DNA of 64,000 bases from Campanula takesimana (taxonomy: Eukaryota > Streptophyta > Magnoliopsida > Asterales > Campanulaceae). The stretch lies in assembly GCA_026119855.1 (NCBI GenBank), contig JAOWBW010000221.1, forward strand, positions 1,302,001-1,366,000, read 5' to 3'. The translations under genes and the position numbers were made by a program. Positions 52,609-62,378 of the stretch are shown piece after piece (within the stretch, counting starts at the first letter, position 1; every line of letters starts with the position of its first letter). The notes beneath the pieces were generated by a model, which saw nothing but the letters and a program-made list of their open reading frames with translations, ran no database searches and had not been told where the DNA came from.

Positions 52609-52984
52609 AGATAAATAATGGAAGGAGGTGTTTGTGAGTATGAAAAAATAAATATGAGAGAGAATGAGTGGAATGAATAGTAAGTTGATTGGTGTTTGTG
52701 AGTGTAAAAAAGTAAAGTAAGAGAAAGAATGAGTGAGAAGAATAATAAATATTCTTTGCTATTTTAGGGTAGTCCACACTAACTTGAGACGGACGAAAAA
52801 AGAAAGTAGTCCACAAGGGTTAATATTTTGAGCTTAAAATCATGTTGGAGTTCGACTCCAACTCAATACAAGTTGAGGGGTTTAAACTGAGCTCGATCAA
52901 ACTTTTTGTTGTATAACACATTGAAATATTGAGGAATAATTAATGTTCATCAATCGCAACAGTAGTAACAGACTTTATACGATA

Positions 52985-53165
52985 AAAAAAGATGAGATCA
53001 CATGTACCACTTCTATGTGCCACTTTGTGTACCACTGGTGATCCGATAGCTATTATCATTGATGATACAATCTTAATGACAACTTAAATAACTCATAATC
53101 GTTGGATTACTAATGGTACATCAAGTGATACACAAGTGTGGTACAAATGATTTCGTCTCATAAAA
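52985..53165. mobile_element. Inverted-repeat MITE
   Basis: gatgagatcacatgtaccac at the left and, inverted, gtaccac...cgtctcat at the right; arms of about 45 bp. Adjacent A-runs obscure the target duplication. Confidence 0.55.
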
Positions 53166-54327
53166 AAAAAAAAAAGAAGAAGGTGTTTTTGAACATTTGA
53201 ACTCAAAACTTACCTGTTTCAATCAGTTTGTCCAAATTTATGTTAAGACTTACTTTGAACTTTGAAGGTGCCTTGTTCCCTTATCTTTCGAGCCATGAGG
53301 CCCATGATAACTAACGTAAAACCCTAGAACATAACTTAGATACTCCCTTCGTCCCGGACGAAGGTTTTTAGTTTGACTTTATACTTTTACTTTACACGGA
53401 GATTAAAAAAAAAGTAAATGTTGTGAGTATAAAAAGTAAAGTAATAAAAAGTAGGAGAGAGAAAGTGGCTTGAAAGTTTTTGTTGTGAGAATGACAAGCA
53501 GGTCCCATTGTCCATTTTAGGTAATAAAGCAACTAATAACCTTAATCTGGGTGTAACACCCCGAATTTTCTTATAATATCTTGAGCATTTAATGGCATTA
53601 AATATCCATAAATAACAATAATAAATACTTCAATTTAGGGTTCACAACGGCCCCTTAGTTAACCATAAATTCAAAACAATAGCGGAAGCGTAACTTAAAC
53701 ATGTCTTGGTAGGTAACAACCCTGACCATTAATATACTTCAACTTACATCAAAATAAATGTACTTAAAACTACTAATTTAAGAATCTTCAATCCACCTTC
53801 TTCTTACGGATGCTTTCCTGATCTTGTCCTTCTACTTAAACCCTGAAAACAAAATTTATAGAGAAGGGATGAGCGAACGAATGCTCAGTAAGTTCATACG
53901 TGGCCTCTCCGGTTACTAAGGAGAGACGACCAGAACGAATACTTTGAATAACTTTTACAAGGATAGGTTCAGTTACTTTTGGATTCAAGACTGCAGAACA
54001 ATACAGTCGTATTACTTTTAAGATTTTACTTTCAAAGGATTATGGCACTACAATCCAAAGGGATTCATTCAAGTTTCCGTCAATTCCTTGGTAACGTACA
54101 TTATAACCTCAATGCCAAAGGTACAATTTGTACACCTAGCTTCTTCAGCCAATAGTGTGGGTCGTAACATATATGGTATCCACACACATATGCTCGGGGT
54201 CTAGAATCATCCTTGTAATCAGACAATTCCTGAGAGAAGGCATGTGATCACTCATGCAATCCCTTGTTTAAGGACGAGTCTTTTCTAACTGGACTGTCCG
54301 TCAATGTCTTTTCTAACTGGACATTGG

Positions 54328-54451
54328 ATGCCTTAACGAGTAAGCGATTAACTTACAAGTTAAAATTAAATGCCTTAACGAGTAAGCGATTAACTTACAA
54401 GTTAAAATTAGATGCCTTAACGAGTAAGCGATTAACTTACTAGTTAAAATT
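54328..54451. repeat. Three tandem 42-bp units
   Basis: Units beginning atgccttaacgagtaagcga start at 54328, 54370 and 54412, with only a few differences. Lies within the solo LTR. Confidence 0.95.
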
Positions 54452-54839
54452 GGAACATACCATGGTACAAGTATGTGATACAAGTTTCAAACTTCGATAC
54501 TTAGTAGATCGATGGGAACATCACTAAGTATAGATTCTTTCAAGGAACGTTCAATAACGCAGAGTTCATTCAAATACTATCATGCCATACTGATAGCTAA
54601 CTTTAGAAAGAAATACCGAATTCCAATAAACAGGAGTTCAAATACTGTAAGGAACGTAATCCCTTACCTGAATTGCTTTTTCCTCGCAATCTCCTCTATG
54701 TGCAAATCTACAAGGCACGGAGTAATTTACTTTAGTACTCTCTACATTGTTAACTATTTCTACTTAGTTAACTGAGAGATGCGTTTTAACTTCTTTACTT
54801 CATTACTTCTTTTCTTACGTTTAAGTTTCTGACTTTGAT

Positions 54840-55160
54840 TTACGAGTCAGTCCTTTAACTTTGATACAATTGCAATTAAGTCCTCTGACTTTGGGTTAAT
54901 TACAATTTAGTCCCTCAACTTTGGGTTAATTGCAAATTGGTCCTTCAACTTTGGATGAATTGCAATTTAGTCCTTCAACTTCAGTTCAATTACAATTTAG
55001 TCCTTCAACTTTGGATTAATTGTAATTTAGTCCTTTAACTTTAGTTTAATTGTAATTTGGTCCTTCACTTTGGATTAATTACAATTCAGTCCTTCGACTT
55101 TCCTTTAATTACAGAAAGGTCCTTGGACTTTGGTTTTGTTCATAAGGTCCCCTAAGTTTC
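54840..55160. repeat. Degenerate tandem repeat, unit about 32 bp
   Basis: About ten imperfect units built on ttaattgcaatttagtcc followed by ttcaactttgg. Within the solo LTR; non-coding. Confidence 0.85.
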
Positions 55161-56302
55161 TCTTTTAATCACTTAGGCCCTTTTAACTTCAAAGTTTCCC
55201 TTTTTCTTTCTTCTAACTTTAATTCTTTTCAGTTTAGTCCTTTCCCGTTAGGAAACTAACTGAAATTTCTAATCTTTTCCTTCCTCGTTAACTTTCCACT
55301 TTCAAGGTCTTACAAGTACTTGTTCTATTTCTTCAAGTTAACTTTCTAACTTGTTAACAATACTTTGAATGATTTTGTTTTCTTTCCATTAGAAACTTAA
55401 CGGAAACACTAACTTTTCGTCCCAATTCTTAACATCTTCAATCAAGAATCAACACCCAAGTTAGGTCATCATTGCCGAAACATGCATGATCCAAGATCCA
55501 TTTATTTGATCAATTTTCTAGTTCTTTAAATTTTTCTAAATTCCCAAACATCAATATTATTTACAATACACTTAACGAGGATCAATCAAATCAACAAAAT
55601 CAATTCTTCCATGGCTTAGACCATTCGGCCGAACCATGTCCTTGGGGAATCCATATTTTTTTTTTTCCTTTCGATAAACCCAATTCAACCTCAATGATTT
55701 ATATATTAAATTCCTAAGCCTTGTATAATATAAATCAATTCGATTCAAGATTATAAAACTCAATCTTAAATATAAACTAGTATCAAGATTACTATATCTT
55801 TTCCATAGTATTTAGATCAACTTCATTAACCCTTTAAAATTTATCGTTAATCACTAGCATGCAAAATCTTAATACTTGTATTCTTAAAACATGTATAACT
55901 TATGTTTTAAACATCCAAATCCAATGAAATAAATTTTAGGATGTGAGTTTCGATATTACCTTGAGTTAGAACGGATTAATCTTCAACAACGATGGCTGAA
56001 ATTTTTCTTCTCCTCCCTCCTTGTGCTCGGCCGGCGGCTGCTCTAGAATTAGGGTTTGTTTTTCTTTTTTTTTTTTTTTGAGTTTATGATAATAAGGAAT
56101 TCCCAAGTTGACTAACTCCTTAATTTATACCTTGGGTTAATTCCTAATTGGGTTGGGTTTACTAATACAATTTTGGGCCAATGCAAACTCCTTGGGCCCA
56201 CTTCTTTCAATTACTTTGTAACTCTAATTATCATTTAATTAATTTGACAAAACCGAAATTAATATAAATAAATAACTTAAAAATTCAGGTTATTACACTG
56301 GG

Positions 56303-56546
56303 ACCAACGAAAAATGAAAGTAAGAACCTTCTGGGACGGAGGGGGAGTGAGTATAATAGTACTCCATTTTATTCATTAAAATGAGTAATTTTTTTTTAAT
56401 TATTATTAAGAATATAATTGGACAATTTCTTTTTGAATGATTGTGGTATTAGTGTTTTTAGTTTGTAGTTTCAATGAGTTCTGTAGTTAGGTCCACACCA
56501 GGAGCTGGGTACATATATGACGGGTCAATGAAAATAACATAGCACT
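56303..56546. other. Intergenic
   Basis: Right arm of the interrupted Stowaway, then AT-rich DNA without features. Confidence 0.5.
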
Positions 56547-56548
56547 TA

Positions 56549-56782
56549 CTCCCTTCGTCCCATTCAAATTAGGACAAATTTCTATTTTGGGTGTCCCATT
56601 CGAATTAGGACAACCTAAAAATGGAAATGTTTTATTAAATGGGACACACATTCACACTCACAACAACTTTCCACTCATTATTCTTTACCAATCTTTCTCT
56701 CTCTTACTTCACTTTTCATATTCACAATACCTACTCCATTAACACTTTTTCCTTAATCCTAATTCGGGTGGGACGGAGGGAG
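56549..56782. mobile_element. Stowaway-like MITE
   Basis: CTCCCTTCGTCCCATTCAAA start, inverted GGTGGGACGGAGGGAG end, TA at 56547-56548 and 56783-56784. Same subfamily as 8379-8569. Confidence 0.85.
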
Positions 56783-56835
56783 TATTAAGTATGAGTCTTA
56801 AAAGCTTAAAAAAACGGGTCAATGAAAATAACGTA

Positions 56836-57060
56836 CTTCATCCGTTCCCAAATTAAAGATTAAGATTTTTATTTTACTTTTTATCTGTTTCAAGAAAAAC
56901 AAAGGTTCTTAGTTGCTTTATTACTTAGAAAGAACAATGGAGCGTATTTGTTATTCTCACAACAAAAACTGTCTACCCGCTTTCTCTCTCCTAAAACATT
57001 AACTTTTTCTTAATTCCCGTGTCAATTCAAACTAAAATCCTTAGTAAAGAATAGAGGGAG
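56836..57060. mobile_element. Degenerate Stowaway-like MITE
   Basis: CTTCATCCGTTCCCAAATTA start and inverted AGAATAGAGGGAG end with TA on both sides. Confidence 0.65.
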
Positions 57061-57062
57061 TA

Positions 57063-57483
57063 TCATTTGAAAAAAAAAAAAAATAAAAAAAAAAAATGGC
57101 ACTTCTCAGTCTCAAGACTATCCACCATGTTATTAATCGTGATTACGGTATCATATATAGCGACGGCTAAACCTTGGGTAGTGCAATGCAATCATTATTT
57201 ACATTCAATCCTATAAAAGTTTTTACTCTCTCTGGTCTAAAATAAGGGTAAATATAAAGTCACAAAAAAAATTCACAAAACTTAGCTCACAAAGTGATGT
57301 GTCAAGATTTTATTGGTGCTTTTAGTTAGAGTGTCAGTCAAGTGCTGCCTGACGAAAATCTTTGTAATTTGACATTTCTTTCTAATGTAATTTTTATACT
57401 AATGTCTTAATGTTATTGTCTAGATGTTGGTTCATATTTCAGGTAATTATAAAGTTATTTTAGGAGCTAAAAACGTGAAGAAT
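57063..57483. other. Intergenic; possible outer part of the last copia LTR
   Basis: No gene. A block around 57230-57370 resembles the small MITE at 48560-48741. The stretch from about 57422 (tgttggttcatatttcagg) may be the left part of an LTR that the gypsy element interrupted. Confidence 0.3.
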
Positions 57484-57488
57484 AAATT

Positions 57489-58080
57489 TGTTTTGGCAAA
57501 AAACAATCAAAAGTAAAATAATTCAAAAGGAGAGTTCTTTCGAATTAATGGAGAGGAGGGTACAATGGAATATAATTGATGAATCAGGAAAAAGAAAGGT
57601 AATTGCACGTGAATGTATACGAGGAAAGCCCTTGAGAAAACTATCTCGCCGGATAAAACCTCGGGAGGTGTTTATGAGCACCTACCACCCCGGAATGGTT
57701 GTATTAGTGAGTTTTGTGGTTACAAATGGTGTAGCTATGGCGGATTACAATGAGCACTGTGTGTCTAACTCCTGCCTCATAGCTTGGTATTTATAGCAAG
57801 GAAAATACAGTAAAAATATAATAAAAACTATCGTAACAAACTGCCCTATAATCGTGGATTCTATCTCTTCCGTTCAACAAACTGATATGACCAGGTCTTT
57901 GTGCGTTGGAGGAAGACTTTGAGAGTGTATTTAACACGTTTTTATTGCTGGAGAATCATCTGTAAAAAGATATTAGTAACACAACAAATAATAAATAAAT
58001 AAATAAATAACTTACAGCGTTACAGCAGTAAGGACGGCACTATCTTGAAGATGCCGACGTCCGAGATTTCACCCACAACA
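57489..58080 (-). repeat. 3' LTR of the Tat-like element
   Basis: Plus-strand TGTTTTGGCAAAAAAC to ACCCACAACA, 592 bp. It has one extra ATAA unit relative to the other LTR. Confidence 0.94.
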
Positions 58081-59245
58081 ATTGCCCCCAAACTTATCCT
58101 TTGCGGAATACAAAAAGGGTAAGTTTTCCAAAACTCAAAGTGCAGATGGTTTTTGACTGGACAACTGCTTAGTAGGAGCGCTTCCATCTTTGCACGTTTT
58201 CTTCTTCAATAAGTTCCAGAAAATCTTTCAGGAAAACCAGGAAGAAGCAACTATCTCGAGAGGTGTCGTCTTCCATCAAGATGTGTACGAGTATGTTTCT
58301 CCTTAAGATGACCCGCACTTCAAACTTTAAACATAGATGTTGTATCTTATGGAGATGTAGAAATCTCTATACTTAGTTGACATGTTAATGAACCGGGTGT
58401 CTTAAGATGACATGTCAATGCCATAACCAATTGAAAAATTCTTAAGGTCAAATACTTGATTAAGTGGAAACGGGGGGTGCGTACATGTAAACATACGTGC
58501 CCATTCCCCACCTTAACCACATTGACATCGTGCGCTCCAGGCGAAGGTGTATAAACCTTAACTCGGAAGAAAGAAAGAAATTTCTTTAAACCTTAGAAGG
58601 GATTGAGTACCTTAAACTTAAGATGAGATGGCCAGTCTCAAGCTGTTGTCTTCTTAGGTCATCAAAATCTTTATTCAAAATGTTAATATCTTGCAAAATG
58701 ACAACATGTTAGTAATACATGACATCTTGGCTGATATCACTTTTATTTGTAAAAATAAAGTTGAACAAATCATTTTATTTAAATGAATGAATGAAAATAA
58801 AGTAATTTTTATTCAGAAATGGAGGTAAGTTCATACTTGAGTTATTACCTTAAGATGTCGATAACTTGGAAGGATGTTGACATCTTTGATTGTTCCAGCA
58901 GTTTGAATCAATATGTTAAGCATCTCGAACTAAGCAAACGTTTTTAGTTTCCTCGCAAGACAGAAACATGTTAGGATTAGCTAACACCCCTCTGATGCTT
59001 AAGTCAGTAATGGTTTGATGAATATAATATAAATTGAAATAACTTAATTAAAATAAAATAAAGTAAACACGTACCTGTTATTCTAAATTGAGTTGATAAA
59101 CTACAACTTACATGACGTAGGCCTTAAGATGTATGGCATTCCAAGATCTTGGGATCCTTACACCTCCAAAGAATGACAACCAATATGCCCCCAGTTATGC
59201 TGAAGTTGTCTCCTTGTTCCCGTGGTAAAGCAATTCTTTAAGGTA
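58081..59245 (-). other. Non-coding interior of the Tat-like element
   Basis: No RT, RNase H, integrase or protease motif in any frame. aagatgnc-type motifs recur (cttaagatga, ttaagatgtc). A scrap at 59158-59260 continues the Gag C-terminus in another frame. Confidence 0.65.
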
Positions 59246-60910
59246 TCATTTTGAGAGTAAGTTGCTGATTTGTTTGCGCAAGGCGATGCAATCTTCGGTA
59301 AGATGACCGAAATCTTCGTGGTATGCACACCACTTGGATTTATCTTTCCATCCTGAAGGTTTGTCGTTTTTCTTTGGCCACCTTGCTTTATCTCCAAGAT
59401 TCTTCATTGGGCACAGAATACCTGAAACATTAACAGAAAAACAATAATCGGATATCTTTGGGCATTGAATATCATCTTGGTCTTCCTTAAGATCGCTTCT
59501 GTAGTAAGGTCCGGATCTGTTCTGCTTCTGGTGAGATGTCTCTATCCTTCTGTCTGGGTTGTCATATGTCGACGCCTTGCCAGAAAGCTCAGTCTGCTGC
59601 ATCTTCTCTTCCTCGAGCCTAATGAATCTTAAGGCCCTGTTCCGGATGTCTTCCATCTTCTTGCATGGATTCATCACCAGCTCCTCATAGAATGGTGAAT
59701 CTTTCTTTAGACCCAATCTGAAGGCTTCTGTTGCCGTTGCCATATCAAGGTTGGGGATATCTAGGACTTCTTTGTTGAACCTGTTAACAAAGTCTTTCAA
59801 TGCTTCTGCAGGCTGTTGGACAACACGGTAAAGATCGCTGGTAAGTCTTTCAAACTGTCTGCTACAAGAGAATTGGTTGTTGAACATGTTGACCAGTTGA
59901 GAAGACGATCTGATTGAGCTAGGTGGTTGACGAATCAGCCACTTCAAGGCTGGCCTTACCAGTGTTGAGCCAAAGCCTTTGCATAAGCAGGCTTCCCTAT
60001 ACTGAAGAGGTATACGGACAATCTCCATCTTTTCTTGGTAATGGGCGATGTGCTCTTCAGGATCTGTACTCCCATCATACAGCTTCATGGTTGGAATGTC
60101 GAATCCTTTGGGGATGTCGACATGTGCTATGGCTGGAATGAACCGCGACTGGTTGAAGCATGTTGGTGAGACTTGCTGAATAGGAGGAGTGACGCCTGAA
60201 ACGTTCATGACCATGTCTCTCAGCTCTTGAAGATGAGTTGCCAAGTAACTACCTGCAAAAGGGTTAGTACCACGAGCATTATTATCATAACTAAAACTTG
60301 AATTGATGTTACCGAACGAGTTGGTGACATCTGCAGCAGATGTCACAATGGTACTAATGGTGTAGGTTGGCCCTGCAGATATCCCTGAAATGCTGTGAGT
60401 GAAAGGTGGGACAGAGGTGTTGCCAAGTGGAGAGAACTGGAAGAAGCCAGGATCCTGGGGCGACGACATCATCGGGGAAGTCATCACCAGAGGGGATGAC
60501 GGGGTTCCACCATCAGCTACACTGGCCATCGGGATCCATTCGTTGAATACAGAATGACTGCCCCCAGTGCCAAAGTCAAGAACCCTAGGGCAAATTGGTG
60601 ATATAGAATCTACCCTTTCACTCAAGGCCTTCTGCTCTTTCTGCATATTCACTAGGGTGTCGCATATCAAATAAGTGCTACTTTGCTGCTTGTCTAGCTG
60701 ATTCCTCATCTGGATTAGAATGCTCTTGAGTTCAGGATCATAGGATAGAGCCAACTGCTTCTTGCCAACTCCACCAGGTGGCGGCGGCGGTAGAGACCCA
60801 GACAGGCTGCCTGTCGACTTGTTGGGACTATTGCCCTCAATTGATAAGTTCAAGCCAATAGTTGTGCTAGGAGCCTTGCTGATGCCGGTAGTCATGGGTT
60901 GAGTAGACAT
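59246..60910 (-). CDS. gag: Gag of the Tat-like gypsy element
   Basis: 554 residues from MSTQPMTTGISK; the start was set here because upstream in-frame codons overlap the LTR and primer site. The N-terminal half is Pro/Ser/Thr-rich. The Retrotrans_gag domain occupies about residues 245-430: PKGFDIPTMKLYDGSTDPEE, HIAHYQEKMEIV, LKWLIRQPPSSIRS, FSCSRQFERLTSDLYRVVQQ, LKDFVNRFNKEV, FRLGLKKDSPFYEEL. A CHHC-type zinc knuckle CAYHEDFGHLTEDC lies near the end, just before the stop, as in Tat-lineage Gag. Capsid and RNA packaging role by family. The intact long frame in an element without pol suggests gag has been kept open, or that pol loss is recent. Confidence 0.88.
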   Translation of the reverse strand: MSTQPMTTGISKAPSTTIGLNLSIEGNSPNKSTGSLSGSLPPPPPGGVGKKQLALSYDPELKSILIQMRNQLDKQQSSTYLICDTLVNMQKEQKALSERVDSISPICPRVLDFGTGGSHSVFNEWIPMASVADGGTPSSPLVMTSPMMSSPQDPGFFQFSPLGNTSVPPFTHSISGISAGPTYTISTIVTSAADVTNSFGNINSSFSYDNNARGTNPFAGSYLATHLQELRDMVMNVSGVTPPIQQVSPTCFNQSRFIPAIAHVDIPKGFDIPTMKLYDGSTDPEEHIAHYQEKMEIVRIPLQYREACLCKGFGSTLVRPALKWLIRQPPSSIRSSSQLVNMFNNQFSCSRQFERLTSDLYRVVQQPAEALKDFVNRFNKEVLDIPNLDMATATEAFRLGLKKDSPFYEELVMNPCKKMEDIRNRALRFIRLEEEKMQQTELSGKASTYDNPDRRIETSHQKQNRSGPYYRSDLKEDQDDIQCPKISDYCFSVNVSGILCPMKNLGDKARWPKKNDKPSGWKDKSKWCAYHEDFGHLTEDCIALRKQISNLLSK

Positions 60911-60951
60911 TATGATTCGAAGGAAATTCAAACAATTAAAAAACCAAAGGC

Positions 60952-60968
60952 CCCTCGGTGGGCGCCAA
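60952..60968 (-). other. Primer-binding site of the Tat-like element
   Basis: Minus-strand TGGCGCCCACCGAGG, three bases from the 5' LTR; the class typical of Tat/Athila-type gypsy elements. Confidence 0.75.
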
Positions 60969-60970
60969 AC

Positions 60971-61559
60971 TGTTTTGGCAAAAAACAATCAAAAGTAAAA
61001 TAATTCAAAATGAGAGTTCTTTCGAATTAATGGAGAGGAGGGTACAATGGAATATAATTGATGAATCAGGAAAAAGAAAGGTAATTGCACGTGAATGTAT
61101 ACGAAGAAAGCCCTTGAGAAAACTATCTCGCCGGCATAAAACCTCGGGAGGTGTTTATGAGCACCTACCACCCCGGAATGGTTGTATTAGTGAGTTTTGT
61201 GGTTACAAATGGTGCAGCTATGGCGGATTACAATGAGCACTGTGTGTCTAACTCCTGCCTCATAGCTTGGTATTTATAGCAAGGAAAATACAGTAAAAAT
61301 ATAATAAAAACTATCCTAACAAACTGCCCTATAATCGTGGATTCTATCTCTTCCGTTCAACAAACTGATATGACCAGGTCTTTGTGCGTTGGGGGAAGAC
61401 TTTGAGAGTGTATTTAACACGTTTTTATTGCTGGAGAATCATCTGTAAAAAGATATTAGTAACACAACAAATAATAAATAAATAAATAACTTACAGCGTT
61501 ACAGTAGTAAGGACGGCACTATCTTGAAGATGTCGACGTCCGAGATTTCACCCACAACA
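60971..61559 (-). repeat. 5' LTR of the Tat-like element
   Basis: 589 bp, about 98.5 percent identical to the 3' LTR. Confidence 0.94.
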
Positions 61560-61564
61560 AAATT

Positions 61565-62324
61565 GATGGAGAATTACTCATAAAAGCAGAGTAAATGAGG
61601 GAGTTACAAATATATTTAATATGTGTTAAATATGGAGAAGACCAAGTCCAAGGTGTGTTGCTGGTCAAACGGATGAAGTACAAGGCATGGGAAGCATGGA
61701 GTACAAGAAGGAGAAGCTTAGACTTGGGCAAGAAGAATTCGGTTGAGATAATTATGGAAGTTGGACCGAGTCAAGCTTGGATTGTGGAGAAAAAGCTCAC
61801 ACATGATCTCCCACTCTCCTCACACGTTTACAACAGCCCATGGCTGTTTTTTTGTGTAGCCTCCAAGTATTTGTGGCTATATAAAGTGCTTGGATGAAGA
61901 CATTGAAGACAAGCCAAATATCACACACATCCATAGCACAAAGATCAAAGTACTCTTGGCTCCTTTAAGATTGTTTCTCCCATACACTCTTTTATCACTC
62001 AAATACTTCGGGTTTGAGTGAGTTTTGGTTAGGATAGAATCTTGTACTTTGTTCTTAGTTTGGTTCCATAGAGAGTATATCATATTAGTTATAGGGAACC
62101 TTTTGACTTTGTATTTGGTACACTTATTAAATATAAAGTTTTCGCCTAAGGGCAACCTCAAGTTATATTTATATAACTTGAGAAAAATATATCTCTTGTG
62201 CTATTTAATTTTCCGCTGCAAAACTCTTTTATTTTTGTGTGTGTGTTTTCTGTCCGTCGGGTGTGTTACCTGGGAACACTTGAGGTAACATCTGTTCTCA
62301 GTAAGCTTTTGACAAACATTTTCA
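61565..62324 (+). repeat. 5' LTR (or its right part) of a second Sirevirus-like copia element
   Basis: Ends AAACATTTTCA directly before a primer-binding site-like ttggcaccagagc (62326-62338) and contains a TATA box (ctatataaag at 61877). The left border is not fixed: it may start near 61625 (tgttaaatatgg) or lie left of the gypsy insertion near 57422. The partner LTR is outside the window. Confidence 0.6.
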
Positions 62325-62325
62325 A

Positions 62326-62338
62326 TTGGCACCAGAGC
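62326..62338 (+). other. Primer-binding site-like sequence
   Basis: ttggcaccagagc, two changes from the usual copia TTGGTATCAGAGC (methionine initiator tRNA). Confidence 0.65.
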
Positions 62339-62378
62339 CCGGTCACTTGACATACTAAGTGGTTCGTTCCAGTTTGTC

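Larger units (their letters stand above)
51826..52806. mobile_element. Stowaway-like MITE interrupted by a hAT element
   Basis: CTCCCTCCGTCCCTAGTTAG start and inverted aacttgagacggacg near the right end, with TA at 51824-51825 and 52807-52808. The right tip is eroded. The hAT element at 51898-52608 lies inside with its own 8-bp duplication. Confidence 0.72.
53552..56297. mobile_element. Solo LTR, 2746 bp, of a gypsy-type element
   Basis: TGTAACACCCCGAATTTT at the left and TTATTACA at the right (TG...CA ends), flanked by an exact 5-bp duplication ctggg (53547-53551, 56298-56302). There is no internal region or second LTR, so it arose by LTR-LTR recombination or is an unrecognised element with the same duplication size. 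Long LTRs starting TGTAACACCC are common in plant chromoviruses such as Tekay/Del. Orientation is not certain. Confidence 0.72.
53343..56347. mobile_element. Stowaway-like MITE interrupted by a solo LTR
   Basis: CTCCCTTCGTCCCGGACGAA start and inverted CTTCTGGGACGGAGGG end; TA precedes the left end at 53341-53342. The two arms match the usual Stowaway layout once the LTR is removed. Confidence 0.75.
57489..61559 (-). mobile_element. Non-autonomous Ty3/gypsy element, Tat-like, gag only
   Basis: LTRs of 592 and 589 bp, target duplication aaatt (57484-57488, 61560-61564). On the minus strand: 5' LTR, primer-binding site TGGCGCCCACCGAGG, a 554-codon gag, about 1.2 kb without coding capacity, polypurine tract agtttgggggcaat, 3' LTR. 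No pol is present. The LTRs differ at about 8 bases plus two small indels, so the insertion is fairly recent. It would depend on an autonomous relative for protease, RT and integrase. Confidence 0.92.

Noticed and set aside
54328..55160. CRISPR-like array
   Set aside because: The units are directly adjacent tandem repeats without unique spacers, in a plant LTR.
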